Shown one piece after another: positions 1-11,711 of a stretch of 64,000 bases of DNA. A model generated the notes under the pieces. It made no database searches, was not told where the DNA came from, and saw only the letters and a list, made by a program, of their open reading frames with translations. Location of the stretch: NCBI RefSeq assembly GCF_000346465.2, contig NC_034016.1, forward strand, positions 17,086,063-17,150,062. Direction: 5' to 3'. The translations under genes were made by a program, and so were the position numbers. Position 1 is the stretch's first letter, and every line of letters begins with the position of its first letter. The stretch comes from Prunus persica. Taxonomy: Eukaryota; Streptophyta; Magnoliopsida; Rosales; Rosaceae.

Positions 1-429
1 CAACATCTGTACATTGCGGAGTGGTTTTACCCAGAAAGATGATTTAATTTCATCCTTGCCTCTATGTTAAGCTGAGACACATTTTTTTATTAAAAAAAAA
101 TTCAATAATACAATGCCCTCAACAATATTTTTTTTAAAATTTAAAATTACTAAATGCCCTCAACAAATAATCATAAATCATTTGTACTTGTTTAATAAAA
201 TAAGATTAATCATTCTAGAAAAAGAAAAAAGATTAAAAAAGATTATTAGAAGGGAATAGCGTCTTTACCCAAAAAAATAAAATGTAAAGTAAGATTAGAG
301 CACCTAAACTTTCTCCTTGTGTCTGTTGGACCGGAAATTCCAGGCCTTTGTTCTCTGCCTCTCTCTCATCAGTCTTTCTGTCTGAGTTCAGAGGTCACTG
401 GCAGCACCGTATTTTTGGTCTTTCCATTA

Positions 430-469
<40 letters not shown>

Positions 470-549
470 AACATGGAAGATCAAGCAGGTGGTAGATATA
501 AGCCTACTTCTTAATTCAGATAAACAAAGCGAGAGAGAGGATTGAAACG
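1..549. other. Upstream flank and 5' leader of the cyclophilin gene
   Basis: This stretch has no supported coding sequence. It is AT-rich up to about 300, then becomes pyrimidine- and GA-rich. The last 200 bases are probably promoter and 5' untranslated leader of the gene starting at 550. Short open frames on both strands here run through the GA repeat and are low-complexity artefacts. Confidence 0.6.
432..465. repeat. (AG)n microsatellite in the cyclophilin 5' leader
   Basis: An uninterrupted GA dinucleotide run of about 34 bp, some 85 bp before the start codon. Such tracts are common in plant 5' leaders and can bind BPC/GAGA-type factors; no function is shown here. Confidence 0.9.
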
Positions 550-3500
550 ATGGGTCGAGAAATCTCCGCTCTGCTCCAACCACGATCCCTCCTCATCTTC
601 CTCGTTCTCGCCATTTTCCTCATATTCGTCTTCTCTTCCACCCATAAAAAGGTAAGCTTTTTAGCTTTCATGGATCTGAGTGCCAATTTGTAGCTCTTTG
701 TGCTGAAACCTGGGATTTACAATGTGGGTTTGATGTGTTTTGTTGAAATTTTGGTGCTTTATGACCTGGTTGCTTTGTGTGGGTTGCTTTCTCATATGGG
801 TTTGGTTGGAGTGTCTTGCTTGTGGCATCTGGGAATCAGAATTTGCGACATATTAGTCACAGATACTCTATTTAATGAATGCTTAATTGGGTACTAATAA
901 ATTGGAATCTGTTAAATGGTGAATGGTTAAGAGTGGTTAGATGGGGATGCTGTTCTAAATGTTGAACAACTGCTTATGAATGGAGCCTTGTATGTTGGTC
1001 AAACTGTGTAAATGCCATTGTTATGTTATATATCCAGAGTGCTTGCCTATGTAGCTCATGTCTATAAGTCTAGCTATTTTCATTGTCATAATATATTCCA
1101 GATTCAGGCATTTTGTTTCTTGAAACATAGTTACTAGTTGTGGGTTCTGTTCTCTAGCCCCATGTGGGATCTGTAATGTCCAGAGACTCTGCCGGTTTGC
1201 TTAAAACAGATACCAGAATGTAAGTGTAGGTGGGTGTGGGTAGTGGGGGATCTTTGGTTCTTGACATCTGGTTTCTATTTATATCACCCCAACAAAAGAA
1301 AACATTACGGGTGTGTCAATTAATGCTTCGTTGAGGATATATATAAGGATGATAAAACATGGCTACATGTTATTCATGCCTTGTTGGTGTACCAGATCCT
1401 GTGAAGTCTTGGTGGGCTGCAAAACTTTTCTGAATAGATGGGTGTAGTTTGAAGTGGTTTATTCTTTGAGTAATGATGTTTTCAGCTTCTGTAAGAGTAC
1501 AGTGGCCTGCATCTAAAATCAGTATCTACAAAAAAAAATTGATTAGAGTCTCTAACTTGATTTGTAGGAGGAAGAGAAAGTAGAAGAGGTGCCTGAAATT
1601 ACCCACAGAGTATACCTGGATGTTGATATTGAGGGACAGCACTTAGGTACAGCTTCATGTCAATACTATTGCATGAACTACCTTCCGCCAATTTCATATT
1701 GGTTTCCTATCCACTGATAACTTCTATTTTCTCCTTTACATTTGCAGGTAGAATTGTGATTGGATTATATGGTCAGGTTGTACCAAAAACTGTTGGTACG
1801 TGTTCATTTCATGTTTTAATGCCTTTACGTTAGAATTTTAGAAACCTAATTTGTTTCAATTTGTCACAATTTGGTATTTAGTTCACAAATAGGTTGACAA
1901 TAATCCACCTTATTTTACATATCCAAAAATAGGTTGACAATAATCCACCTTATTTTACATATCCAAAGGTGGGAATATAGACAGCAGTTCATGGTGATAA
2001 GCTGTAATCCTTCTCAAGCAGTGGCCTTTTCTTGCTGATTTTGATTGCTATATTAGAAATGGATGTGCCCACTTGCTTCCTCTTTTGCACCATGCTTATT
2101 ACATTAGCACTTTCTTGTGAATTGATTATGTTTACCTCATACCACTTAATTGCCTAATACTTGAATCTTTGGTTTGCAGAAAATTTTAGGGCGTTGTGCA
2201 CAGGTACATGGACCTACTTCAATATTTTATCACTGAAAGAAGCTGTTCTTACTGTCATTATGCTGATTGAAACTTTCTTTAAATTTAGGGGAAAAAGGCA
2301 AAGGTGCTAAGGGAAAACCGCTCCACTATAAGAGAACACCATTTCATCGTATTGTATCTGGGTTCATGATTCAAGGTGGAGATATTGTTTATCGTGATGG
2401 GAGGGGATATGAATCTATATATGGTGGCACATTTGCTGACGAGAATTTCAGATTGAAACATTCACATGCAGGTGTTTAATTTAAAAAAGTTTATGGTTGT
2501 CACTTTTGTTTTGTTAATGATCTATGGATTTCTAAAGCTCCAAGTTCTCTAATTCTTTCTAGTTCATTTATATTGTTATTCCTCTGAAACTGCAGTTTAT
2601 GTGCAGGTGTTGTTTCTATGGTGAATTCAGGACCTGATTCCAATGGCTCACAGTTCTTTATCACCACAATCAAAGCTAGTTGGTAAGCTATTCTTTAGGT
2701 TGGAATTCTGAATATTAGGGCATGATCCGAAATAATTGGCTCTGTACAAAGTTTCAGAGTGTACAGCCAGACAAACGCATAATTGCTCTTTTCAGAACTT
2801 TCCAATAGTATACTTTTTCTTCTTCTTTGAGATAGGTCCAACTGTCCAAGATTGTGTACTTATATTATACAATCTGCTCCTAAATTCCTAATGACTATTT
2901 AACTGCTACTAGACAGCTTCTCCTGTGGTGCTTCGATAAGAGTAGTGAGACTTGACCATGCTTAGTCAAGAATTTTATGCATATGACAGAAGATAAGATC
3001 AAAGCTATTATTATCAAATGGAGTTGACAGAACATGTGTAGCAGGCCAAAATTAAAAAATTTAAATAAAAAAACAAGAAAGAAAATGTCTGTATTTGTGT
3101 GCACGCATCCACATGCTTGCATGTGTGCTTACACACACATCGCAAACAGGAGGTATTGAAAACTTTCTCATGCATCTATGATGCTGATTTTTGAAATCTT
3201 ACCTTTCAGAATAACACTGAAGTTTCTGAAGATCATCAACTTACATCATTCTAGAGATACGAAATTACCTTCAGAGTGTTTGTAATTGTAGCCATTATAA
3301 GAGGAGGAGAAAAAAGTTATATTGCATGCTATATAGGTATGAGGCTATGATGCACATCTCACCTGAAGCTAGTTATATAATGGCAATGTGTGGTATGCGT
3401 TCTACAGGTTGGATGGGGAGCATGTTGTCTTTGGCAAGGTAATTCAGGGCATGGACACTGTGTATGCAATTGAAGGCGGGGCTGGAACCTACAGTGGAAA

Positions 3501-3570
3501 ACCCAGAAAGAAGGTTACTATTGCTGAATCTGGAGAGATACCCCAGAGCCAGTGGGATGAGGAAAGTTGA
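550..3570 (+). CDS. CYP21-1: Membrane-anchored peptidyl-prolyl cis-trans isomerase, CYP21-1 type
   Basis: Cyclophilins isomerise X-Pro peptide bonds. Seven coding exons: 550-651, 1568-1646, 1748-1795, 2180-2203, 2289-2471, 2607-2682 and 3408-3570, all with GT-AG borders, giving 224 residues, the same length as I recall for Arabidopsis CYP21-1. Residues 13-30 form one hydrophobic segment after a basic start, which suggests a signal anchor in the secretory pathway; residues 33-45 are acidic and lysine-rich. The cyclophilin domain runs from about 47 to 212. The active-site residues I can place are all present: R105 within FHR, F110, the Q-F-F-I stretch near 161-164 and W171. The start is chosen because the MGREIS N-terminus matches the family. 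The short C-terminal tail is hydrophilic with no obvious ER-retention signal. Family assignment is firm; membrane location is inferred. Confidence 0.95.
1887..1966. repeat. Two perfect 40-bp tandem copies inside a cyclophilin intron
   Basis: A 40-bp unit beginning aaataggttgac occurs at 1887-1926 and again, identically, at 1927-1966. The copies sit in the intron between the exons ending at 1795 and starting at 2180. Perfect identity suggests a recent duplication, or an assembly error. Confidence 0.9.
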
Positions 3571-4706
3571 CACTTTTTACAAAGAATTTTTTACTTTGAG
3601 CTTACTAGATTGATTCTTAGATGACTGATACACTTTTGCCCCCTTTTACCAAAGTTTCACTAGTCTTGGGCTTTTCTCCTGGATATATTACAGTCTCTCC
3701 TTTTGTAATTGGCAGCAGTTGTTAATACAAAACATGTCTGTTGTAGAGGAAGTGAGGAACCGAATAGAAACCACCGTTCTTTTTTACGTTTGCCTCCAAT
3801 TTTCCCAGGCTTGTATATTTGACTTTCATTCTGAAGTTTGCTTTTGAAGGCATTGAAGTAGCTTCAAAGGACAAGCATTTATTGTTGTCAATATGACTTC
3901 CCATTTGTTGTTGCCTGCTTATGAAACCATGTAAACGCTGATATTATGTGAGAAAGTTTAGATAAGATTTGGTGCATGTAATATTACTCATGTGTAACAC
4001 ATTGGACAGCGACATGTTTACATAGTTTCTTGAATTCTGTGTGTAAATCGACACTCGAGACCGATCACAAGAATAAATTTTTTCTTCTCTTTTTTCCTCT
4101 CATCTAATTTGCAGCTAAATCATACTTGATACTAGGTCCTACGACTAATCACAACAGAATAATGAAGATTTTTGAAAATAACATATGAATACGACCATTA
4201 AGTTGTACTCGTATCTAAACATAAACCATGTCATTATCAAGATGTTGAGTTAAAATTTGTTGGATGCATGTTATTAAACGAATGCATATATTTATAGGAC
4301 AATCAGATCAGACATAGACTCATCAAAGTTGAAAACTTGAAACCAATTCATGTCTGGCAGTTATGCCTCCCAGGGATATCAAGGACAGAAGCTCAAATGT
4401 TTCAGAAAACACACTTGACTTTTTAATTAAATTTCGATGTTTTTTTTTTAATAACGTTTTTAACGAGCAAATTTAAAAAAAGAATGTGTAAAAGTAAGAG
4501 CCTCTCAGTCCACTGTTCCGAACCGACCAAAATTTGTATTTGGGAATTGCCAACTCATTCTCTCTGTGCGGCTTATCATCCTCATCATCATCTACTACTC
4601 CACGCACTCTCAGCTTAACAGTCAACGAAACCAAAATGATCCTCCTTCTCCACCTTCCCTAAACCCAAACCCCAACCACCATCTCCTTCTCTCTCTCTGA
4701 GCTCCG
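3571..4706. other. Intergenic: cyclophilin 3' end and choline-transporter promoter
   Basis: About 1.1 kb without a supported gene. The first 500 bases are T-rich and include a likely polyadenylation region (aataaa at about 4073). The last 150 bases turn C/T-rich, typical of a plant 5' leader, and lead into the next gene. I see no transposon signature here. Confidence 0.6.
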
Positions 4707-7407
4707 ATGGGCAGCTCTGAAGAACCCAACAGGCCCATCTCCTTCTACGACTCGTCGTCTCCCTCCGCACCCCTCCTCTCCAAGCCCCCCAACCCAATCG
4801 ACGACCCACCGCCGCCACCGCCATCCTCACCCCCGTCTTACACCGACCAACCCGATTCAGAATCCGACCCGACGCAGTATCTCCAGATCTCCTACAACCA
4901 CGGCCCACGCCCTTTCAAAGACCTACCCTTTCTAATCATCTTCGTCCTTTTCGTCCTCGCCACCTTCGCCTTCGGAATCTTCTCCATCTTTCACCGGAAC
5001 ACAAGTTACTCCAACCTTTCCTCCTTCGTCTACGACTCTGACTCCACCTCTTGCGTCGAAAACGACACTTTGACCCATCACCCCAACTGGATCCTCCTCA
5101 CTTTCTCTTCTTCCTCTTCGTCTTTTCTCAAAGATTTAACATGGACCCTCGTAATTACGTTGATTTTGAGCTTGCCCATTTGCATCAGCTTGCTGTTGCT
5201 TCTCAAGCACTACGCTAAGCAAGTTGTCTATGTCTTTCTCCCCTTCTTCATTGTGTTCCCAATTTTCTTCAACGTGTATTGGTTCGTTGCTTGTACTCTC
5301 AGCTCAACTTGCAGCGATGCATTGCCTTTACTTTACAGAATTTTGATTTTGATATTTGTGTTTTTGGTAATTGGGGTCCTTGTGTGGATACTTGTGGTCA
5401 ATTGGCATCGAATTGAGCTCACTGTGAGTATAATTGGGGTGGCCTCCGATGCGCTTTCGAGGAACTTGGGTTTGTTTGGGGTCTTGCCATGTTTGACTTT
5501 GGCATTGGTGGTTTACTATGCTCCCATTGTTGTGTTCTTGGTGTTTGCGAGGTTGAATGGGAAGATTGTTCCCCGAGAATCAAACGATGTGTATACCTGT
5601 GTGTGGAAGCAAGATAGTTGGGTGCCTGCTTATTATGCATTGGCAATTCTCACTATGTTGTGGTCTCTAACGACTATGGTGGAAGCTCAGGTGTATGTGA
5701 TTAGTGGGACTGTTGCTCAGTGGTACTTCACTAAGGAGGATTCAACTCCAAGGCGGATTATTAGAAGTTCTTTAAGGTGAACTATTTATTGCTACTTTCT
5801 TTTGTCTTTCTTCTATGTTTAGAGTGATTTATATAAGTTCATATATATCTTTGTTATTCTTGAAGGTAGTTGAAACTTGCAATTGAAACGTACACTGCTC
5901 CAAACTAGATGAAAAAGAGTAGTAGAGCTTTGTAAAGTTGGTGATTCACTCTGTTGAATTTCAATAGGCTAGGAAAACACAGTCAATTTACTTGCAAACA
6001 ATGTATATATGTATATTAATCCCTTGTAGGGAAGGTAATCTGTATACATTTTTGTCCGGGAGGCCGGTGGGCCACCAATTTGTTTTCTAAGTTCCACCTA
6101 TTCTGAACCAGCCCGTTAGAATGACTATATTGTCTCTAATGTAAATATTTTCCAATTGTGATATAGATACTAGGCAATCTTTTATTAGCTTGTCTTCATT
6201 GAGTCAGATGGGTACCTGCTTCTTGTTTTTTTTTACAAATTTGTTTTCTTGATACAATTATTCTTATTTTTCAATCATGTTCTTTATTCTTTGTTTTGTC
6301 CGTGAATCAAATCATATGCTTGTGAGAATAGTAATCTGGTCAATATGATGTTCTTTTTATCTTCTTTTTTTTTCTGGGGGAATTGGTTGACATATGAATC
6401 ACAGCCAAGATTTATGCATTACTGTACATGTCATTTGTGTTCATGATAAGATCTTCCCTTCTCATGTTCCTGTAAACACTTGCAGAAATGCCTTTGGCCC
6501 CTCCTTTGGCACAGTATGTGTATCTGGATTGCTTTTAGCTGTTGTTCGAGTGGTGCGTGCCGTGGTTGATGGTGCAAGACGAGAGGGTGCACCTGGAATG
6601 GTGAATTTTGTATTACGCTGCTGTGTTAATGCCTTATTCTCAGCGATTGACTTCCTCAACAAGTTTACAATCAACTTTGCAGCAATAACTGGTGAAGCTT
6701 ACTGTTCTTCTGCAAGGATGACATATGAGCTTCTAAAACGTAATCTTCTCTCTGCGGTGTTCGTAGAAACCATCTCCACTCGTCTATTGGCTGGAATTGT
6801 TTTTGTACTCTCAGCAATATATGCAATTGCGGTATGTTGTCTTTTCAAATCTCAATCATTCAGCATTCCATTGATTAGTGCATTATGTGTGGTATGTGAG
6901 GAACCCGTCTATATATTGAACATTTGAAATTCTTGCAAGTTAGTAAAGGGACTAAAGGCTCTCCTTAGATCTCCTAGTGCAATTAATGACATGTGACATT
7001 CTTACCTTTTAGTCCTACTCCGCTGCACTTTTCGGTGTGGCCTGACTGAGCAAAGAGAGTTGAGGGTTCTCTTTTAGTTGCATCATCTTTCTTTCATTTG
7101 CTTTTTTCCTTAATATCTCCTGATAATGGATTTGCATCAACAGGTGTGTGCTATCTTAAAGGGCGTAAGCAATCTCGGGGTTGATTCGTACTTTGTGGCT
7201 TTGCTGGCATGGGTGCTGCTGATCTTGGTACTGGGTTTCTTTGTCCATGTGCTGGACAATGTAATTGACACCGTGTACGTGTGCTATGCCATAGATAGGG
7301 ACAGAGGTGAGGTTTGTAAACAGGAAGTTCATGAGGTTTACGTTCACTTACCGATTAGTCGAAACCATAGACCATCATCTATCATCTCCAGAACTCTGGG
7401 TGTATAA
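4707..7407 (+). CDS. Choline transporter-like (CTL/PNS1 family) membrane protein
   Basis: Three coding exons: 4707-5776, 6486-6831 and 7144-7407 (559 residues). The first junction splits an Arg codon and restores the R-N-A-F-G-P-S-F-G stretch typical of the family. Residues 1-70 are a proline- and serine-rich cytosolic tail. Then come about ten hydrophobic segments, the first near residues 73-95, with a large loop after it containing paired Cys and possible N-glycosylation sites. The choline-transporter (DUF580) region fills the C-terminal two thirds. The C-terminus is short, basic and cytosolic. In plants, related proteins affect choline and lipid homeostasis and vesicle traffic; direct choline transport is not shown by sequence alone. 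The closest relative I recall is the Arabidopsis At4g38640 class, next door to RPN10, as here. Confidence 0.92.
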
Positions 7408-8279
7408 ATTATCCTTGGATTTCAATCTTGTATTGTTGATTTGTTCCGTGTATCAAGTTAGAATTGCCTGCCCGCAAATTGTGTATACCTTTGAGTGTTG
7501 CCTTGTACAATTTCTGAGGTTTCATCAATAAAGAAAAAAATTCCAGGCCAGTTTGAGCATCAAGCCAACTATCAACCTGTCAACCTGGTTCTTGAATCAA
7601 TTGCTCCTGTGTAGGATGTAGAATGCATTTGAACCCCGCATCTCCATGAAGACCATATTCCAATAAGTATAGGTTCCTTAGTAGGAAGCAGTTCCTATTT
7701 GATAATCTATAATGGCATTTCTGAGGCAGAGGGGCTTAATCTTACCCAAGTTAATTTAAGCACTGTGATCCCATTTGGTTGACATTTACCGGAGTTTGGT
7801 GGCTTGGTCTGGACTTTAGACTATTTCAATGAAATTGGTTTTGATTGAGCTTTGGTGAACTTATTTGAATGATAATTTACAGATTTAAACCCAGCTATGA
7901 AATTATGACCCCGTCGTAAATGATTTACAATTTTTTTTTTAAATTCTAAACCACCTTAAATTACGGGAAAGGAGATCGAACTCGAGTGCAAGGGGGCGAC
8001 ACACTGTCTTGACCAACCGGCCTAACTCAAATGTATATTTTGTATTTACAAATTTAAACCATGCTGTAAAATAAAGAACCCGTTAATTAGTTTTCGTATT
8101 GAAATATAAAATTGTACTATTTATGGAATGACTTCTTGATAAATAAAAGAAATAAATAAACGAAAAGAAGCATAACATACAAATCCAAATTGGGAGACAC
8201 TGTAACTTTACGCATTTACAGAAAACACTGAGATACCTTCTTTGAGTTGTGAAGCCAACGTTCAACAAACTCTGCAATC
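7408..8279. other. Intergenic between choline transporter and RPN10, with one SINE
   Basis: A spacer of 870 bp. The first 150 bp are 3' untranslated region (caataaag near 7528). The middle carries a tRNA-derived SINE on the minus strand (7931-8043). The last 200 bp are AT-rich promoter and leader for RPN10. No coding potential is supported. Confidence 0.6.
7931..8043 (-). mobile_element. tRNA-derived SINE, short, minus orientation
   Basis: Read on the minus strand, this has a pol III A-box-like motif (TAGGCCGGTTGG, 8013-8024), then a B-box-like motif (GAGTTCGATCTCC, 7971-7983), and ends in an A run (7931-7940 as T on the + strand). The 8-bp sequence atttacaa lies on both sides (7923-7930 and 8044-8051), as expected of a target-site duplication. 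Box spacing is about 30 nt, as in tRNA-derived SINEs. A degenerate relative of the B-box flank occurs at about 27152-27178. Confidence 0.6.
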
Positions 8280-11200
8280 ATGGTTCTCGAGGTTAGCCAT
8301 CTTCTTCTTCGAAAGTTCAGATCTTTAGGGTTTCTATACGATATTGTATGGTGATTATACTTAAATTTGATGAATTCTCAGGCTACTATGATCTGCGTCG
8401 ACAATTCAGAATGGATGCGGAACGGCGATTACTCTCCGTCCAGATTACAAGCTCAAGCTGACGCTATTAATCTCATTTGTGGTGCCAAAACCCAGGTTCT
8501 TTTTCTCTTAATCAAGTTCTTTCCTTTACGAATTTTTGGTACCGGTTCAATTTTTTCAATAATGGTGTTTGTAATTGGAGTAGGCCAATCCGGAGAATAC
8601 AGTCGGGGTATTAACAATGGCGGGCAAAGGGGTTCGCGTGTTGGCCACTCCAACCTCTGATCTTGGCAGGATTTTGGCTTGCATGCACGGTATTTTCATT
8701 CATTACTAATTTGCTTGTGTTATATGATTCTGATTGGAAAACTTTATATGTTTGCCTTGCTTATAGAGTCAAATAGCTGATAAAAATATATCTTTGAAGC
8801 AGTTAAGAATGGTTTTAGTTGAGTATAAGTGATCTTGCTCAAGGGGGGAATTGGTCTTTAGAAAAGCCATATGGGGAGCTCAAGATAATAATTGAATGTT
8901 GTTACTTTTGGTTTTAAAGAGAATGTTGAAAGGGCTTACTACTAAATAATATGTATGCATTTGAGATTGGGTCTTACTATATACACTGTGAGAAAGTAAC
9001 AAGAGATGGTTAGGCCTCTGCTTGACTATGATTAATTTTCTTTTGGATGCTGGTTGTTAATATTTTAGTTTAATGGGTACTCTCTCCTCTCTTCTTATTT
9101 TTCTATCTCTAATTCCTTATATATAGGTCTGGAGATGGGAGGTGAGATGAACATAACAGCTGCGATCCAAGTAGCTCAGTTGGCTCTTAAGCATCGCCAA
9201 AACAAAAACCAACAGCAGCGGATTATAGTTTTTGCTGGGAGGTATAGATAGTGCTGACTTCTGACTTGCCCCTCTCCTTTTTTCTTTGTATTTTCTTGCT
9301 GACCTCTAACTTATTTGCTGCCTGTTCAGCCCTGTCAAATATGAGAAGAAGGTGTTGGAAACAATTGGAAAGAAACTGAAAAAGAACAGTGTTGCTCTTG
9401 ATATTGTTGATTTCGGTGAAGAGGATGATGGGAAGCCAGAGAAGCTGGAGGCCCTTCTGTCTGCTGTTAATAACAATGACAGCAGTCATATAGTACATGT
9501 CCCTCCTGGTCCAAATGCTCTCTCTGATGTTCTTATAAGGTGCAGTTTTTTATTTTTGCCCATGTCTGTTTATATGTAAGCGTATAATCAATTTTAAAAT
9601 CATGTGTCACTGGAACTAATTGGAATATATGTTTAGATTCATGATACTGTTTATAAAAACGATGCATGTTAAACGAAGGAAGAACAGAAAAGTGAGAATA
9701 AGAGGTATTGAAAAGACAAGAGGAGAATTTGTGGAAGAATATGCATATAAGCTCAAAGTATTATTTGCCAAATTACTTTTCAGAAATTAATAGGCATAAG
9801 TTTCTAATTTTCTTTCTATCTTCACATATGTTTTACGTGTCATGGCCAATTTTTGCTTGTTGAATAACACAGTAAACACATCACACCAGATCACTCTTAT
9901 TATACGTCTCCAGTGATGATTTTTCCCCCTATTTTATGGCAGTACACCTGTATTCACTGGTGATGGAGAAGGAGGTAGTGGCTTTGCAGTGGCAGCAGCA
10001 GCAGCAACTGCGGCTGCTATTGGTGGTGGTTCTGGCTACGATTTTGGCGTAGATCCCAATATTGATCCTGAGCTCGCTCTTGCCCTTAGAGTTTCTATGG
10101 AGGAGGAAAGGGCTAGGCAAGAAGCTGCTGCCAAAAGAGCTGCTGAAGAAGCTGGTAGACAAGAAAAAGGAGAGGAACCATCATCCAAATCAGAGGATGT
10201 AACCATGACAGATCAAGCCAATGTTTCTTCTTCCAACGAGGATAAGAAACTTACTGATGATGCGGTTGGTTTCAATTTGCTTGTGTAGTTCTTAAAGTCT
10301 ATATAATTGTTGGTTTTTATGTCATCATTAGTTATCATTTAAAGAACTGCTGTAATCCAAATTGGCCTTGTCTCGTGATTTGTGTGATAGGTTGATGAGA
10401 ATGACTTGCTGAAGGAGGCTCTTGCAATGTCAATGAATATCTCTGGAACTGGTCATTCAGCAGGTGATACCGAAATTTCAGAGGCAACTAGTGGAGATCA
10501 GGAGTTGGCTTTAGGTGTGTTTTTCTATTTCGTATATCTCAAATTATTTAGTTGTGTGTGGTAACTTTAGTTTCTTGAACTTGATTACTTGTGGAAATTG
10601 ATGTACAATGTGTTTGTGTTTATTCCATTCCATGCACAATTGAGGGAACCCTCAAGAAAGCTTAATTAAGGGACAGTGCCACTCCGTATTGTATTTCAAT
10701 GACATTAAGTATTATTGTGCAATTATTCCTTTCATTTGTACAAGTATTCTTGTACGATTTTTGAAGGTCACAATCCCTTCATTTTAATAGATTCTAGTTT
10801 ATCTCTACAACTATTTGACTTCATATTTCTCCTTTTTTTTCCTTTTGATAAGCAACTTGGTAGCAATACCATCAGATGAATAATCCATTCATAGGTTTAT
10901 ACTTGGCAGTTCTTTCTCTTTACATGTTGAGTGGTCTACTTTCTTCATGTGTTCCACTTTGGGCTGTTCTTACTAGTGGTATCCTTTACTGAATCACAAA
11001 TCTATGAGTTATGAGTTCGTGTAATTCATAGTCATTGCCATGGACCGCTTAGCTGCCCCGAGACTAATTTGGTGAAGTTGGGCATCAGAATGTGATCACC
11101 TATGGTGTGGCTTTTTATTGATTGATTTTTATGTTTTACCTTGTGTCTGGTTAATATGGAATTTGATTTGCCAATATTCGGAACATTGACAGAGAAATGT

Positions 11201-11711
11201 GATAATATTTGTTATTTTTGCATGCTGATTATATCTTTGCTGCATGCAGCTCTTCAAATGTCCATGCAGGAAAGTGCCGGAGAGCCCTCATCCCAGTCCG
11301 ATGTCAGCAAGGTGTTGGAGGACCAGTCTTTTCTTTCTTCTATCCTTGAATCAGTATGTCCAGTTGAACCTAGCCTGTGGTAATATATGTATAGCTATGT
11401 TTCTGTTTTTCTGATATGTTATTTTTTCCTTACAGCTTCCGGGAGTTGACCCCAATGATCCTTCAGTGAAAGATCTTCTTGCATCTCTGAAGAATCAGTC
11501 TGAGGTATGTTCACAAACCTTACACATAAAACTTCATGGGTAACGGGTTATGCCTCTGATTATTCTATGTCATAAAGTTCATCTTTTGACTTGGTGTTAA
11601 GATCTGTTATTGCGAGTTTCTAGATCTACCAACTAATGATAGTTTTTCCTTTCCTGTAATCGCTAGTCCCAACAAAAGGATGAAGAAGAACCATCAAACA
11701 AGGACAAATGA
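8280..11711 (+). CDS. RPN10: 26S proteasome non-ATPase regulatory subunit 4 (RPN10/PSMD4)
   Basis: Ubiquitin receptor of the 19S regulatory particle. Ten coding exons: 8280-8291, 8382-8495, 8584-8689, 9127-9241, 9330-9539, 9943-10264, 10391-10514, 11250-11353, 11436-11504 and 11667-11711 (406 residues). The first exon is only 12 nt (M-V-L-E), fixed by the family's conserved N-terminus. Residues 1-187 are the von Willebrand A domain, with the [11 protein letters not shown] motif, that docks RPN10 in the particle. Three ubiquitin-interacting motifs follow: about 228-245 ([11 protein letters not shown]), 294-311 ([10 protein letters not shown]) and 330-343 (ALALQMSMQ). An Ala-rich linker lies between the vWA domain and the first motif. 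The C-terminus has the plant L-P-G-V-D-P-N-D-P block and an acidic/Lys tail. Identification is very secure. Confidence 0.97.
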
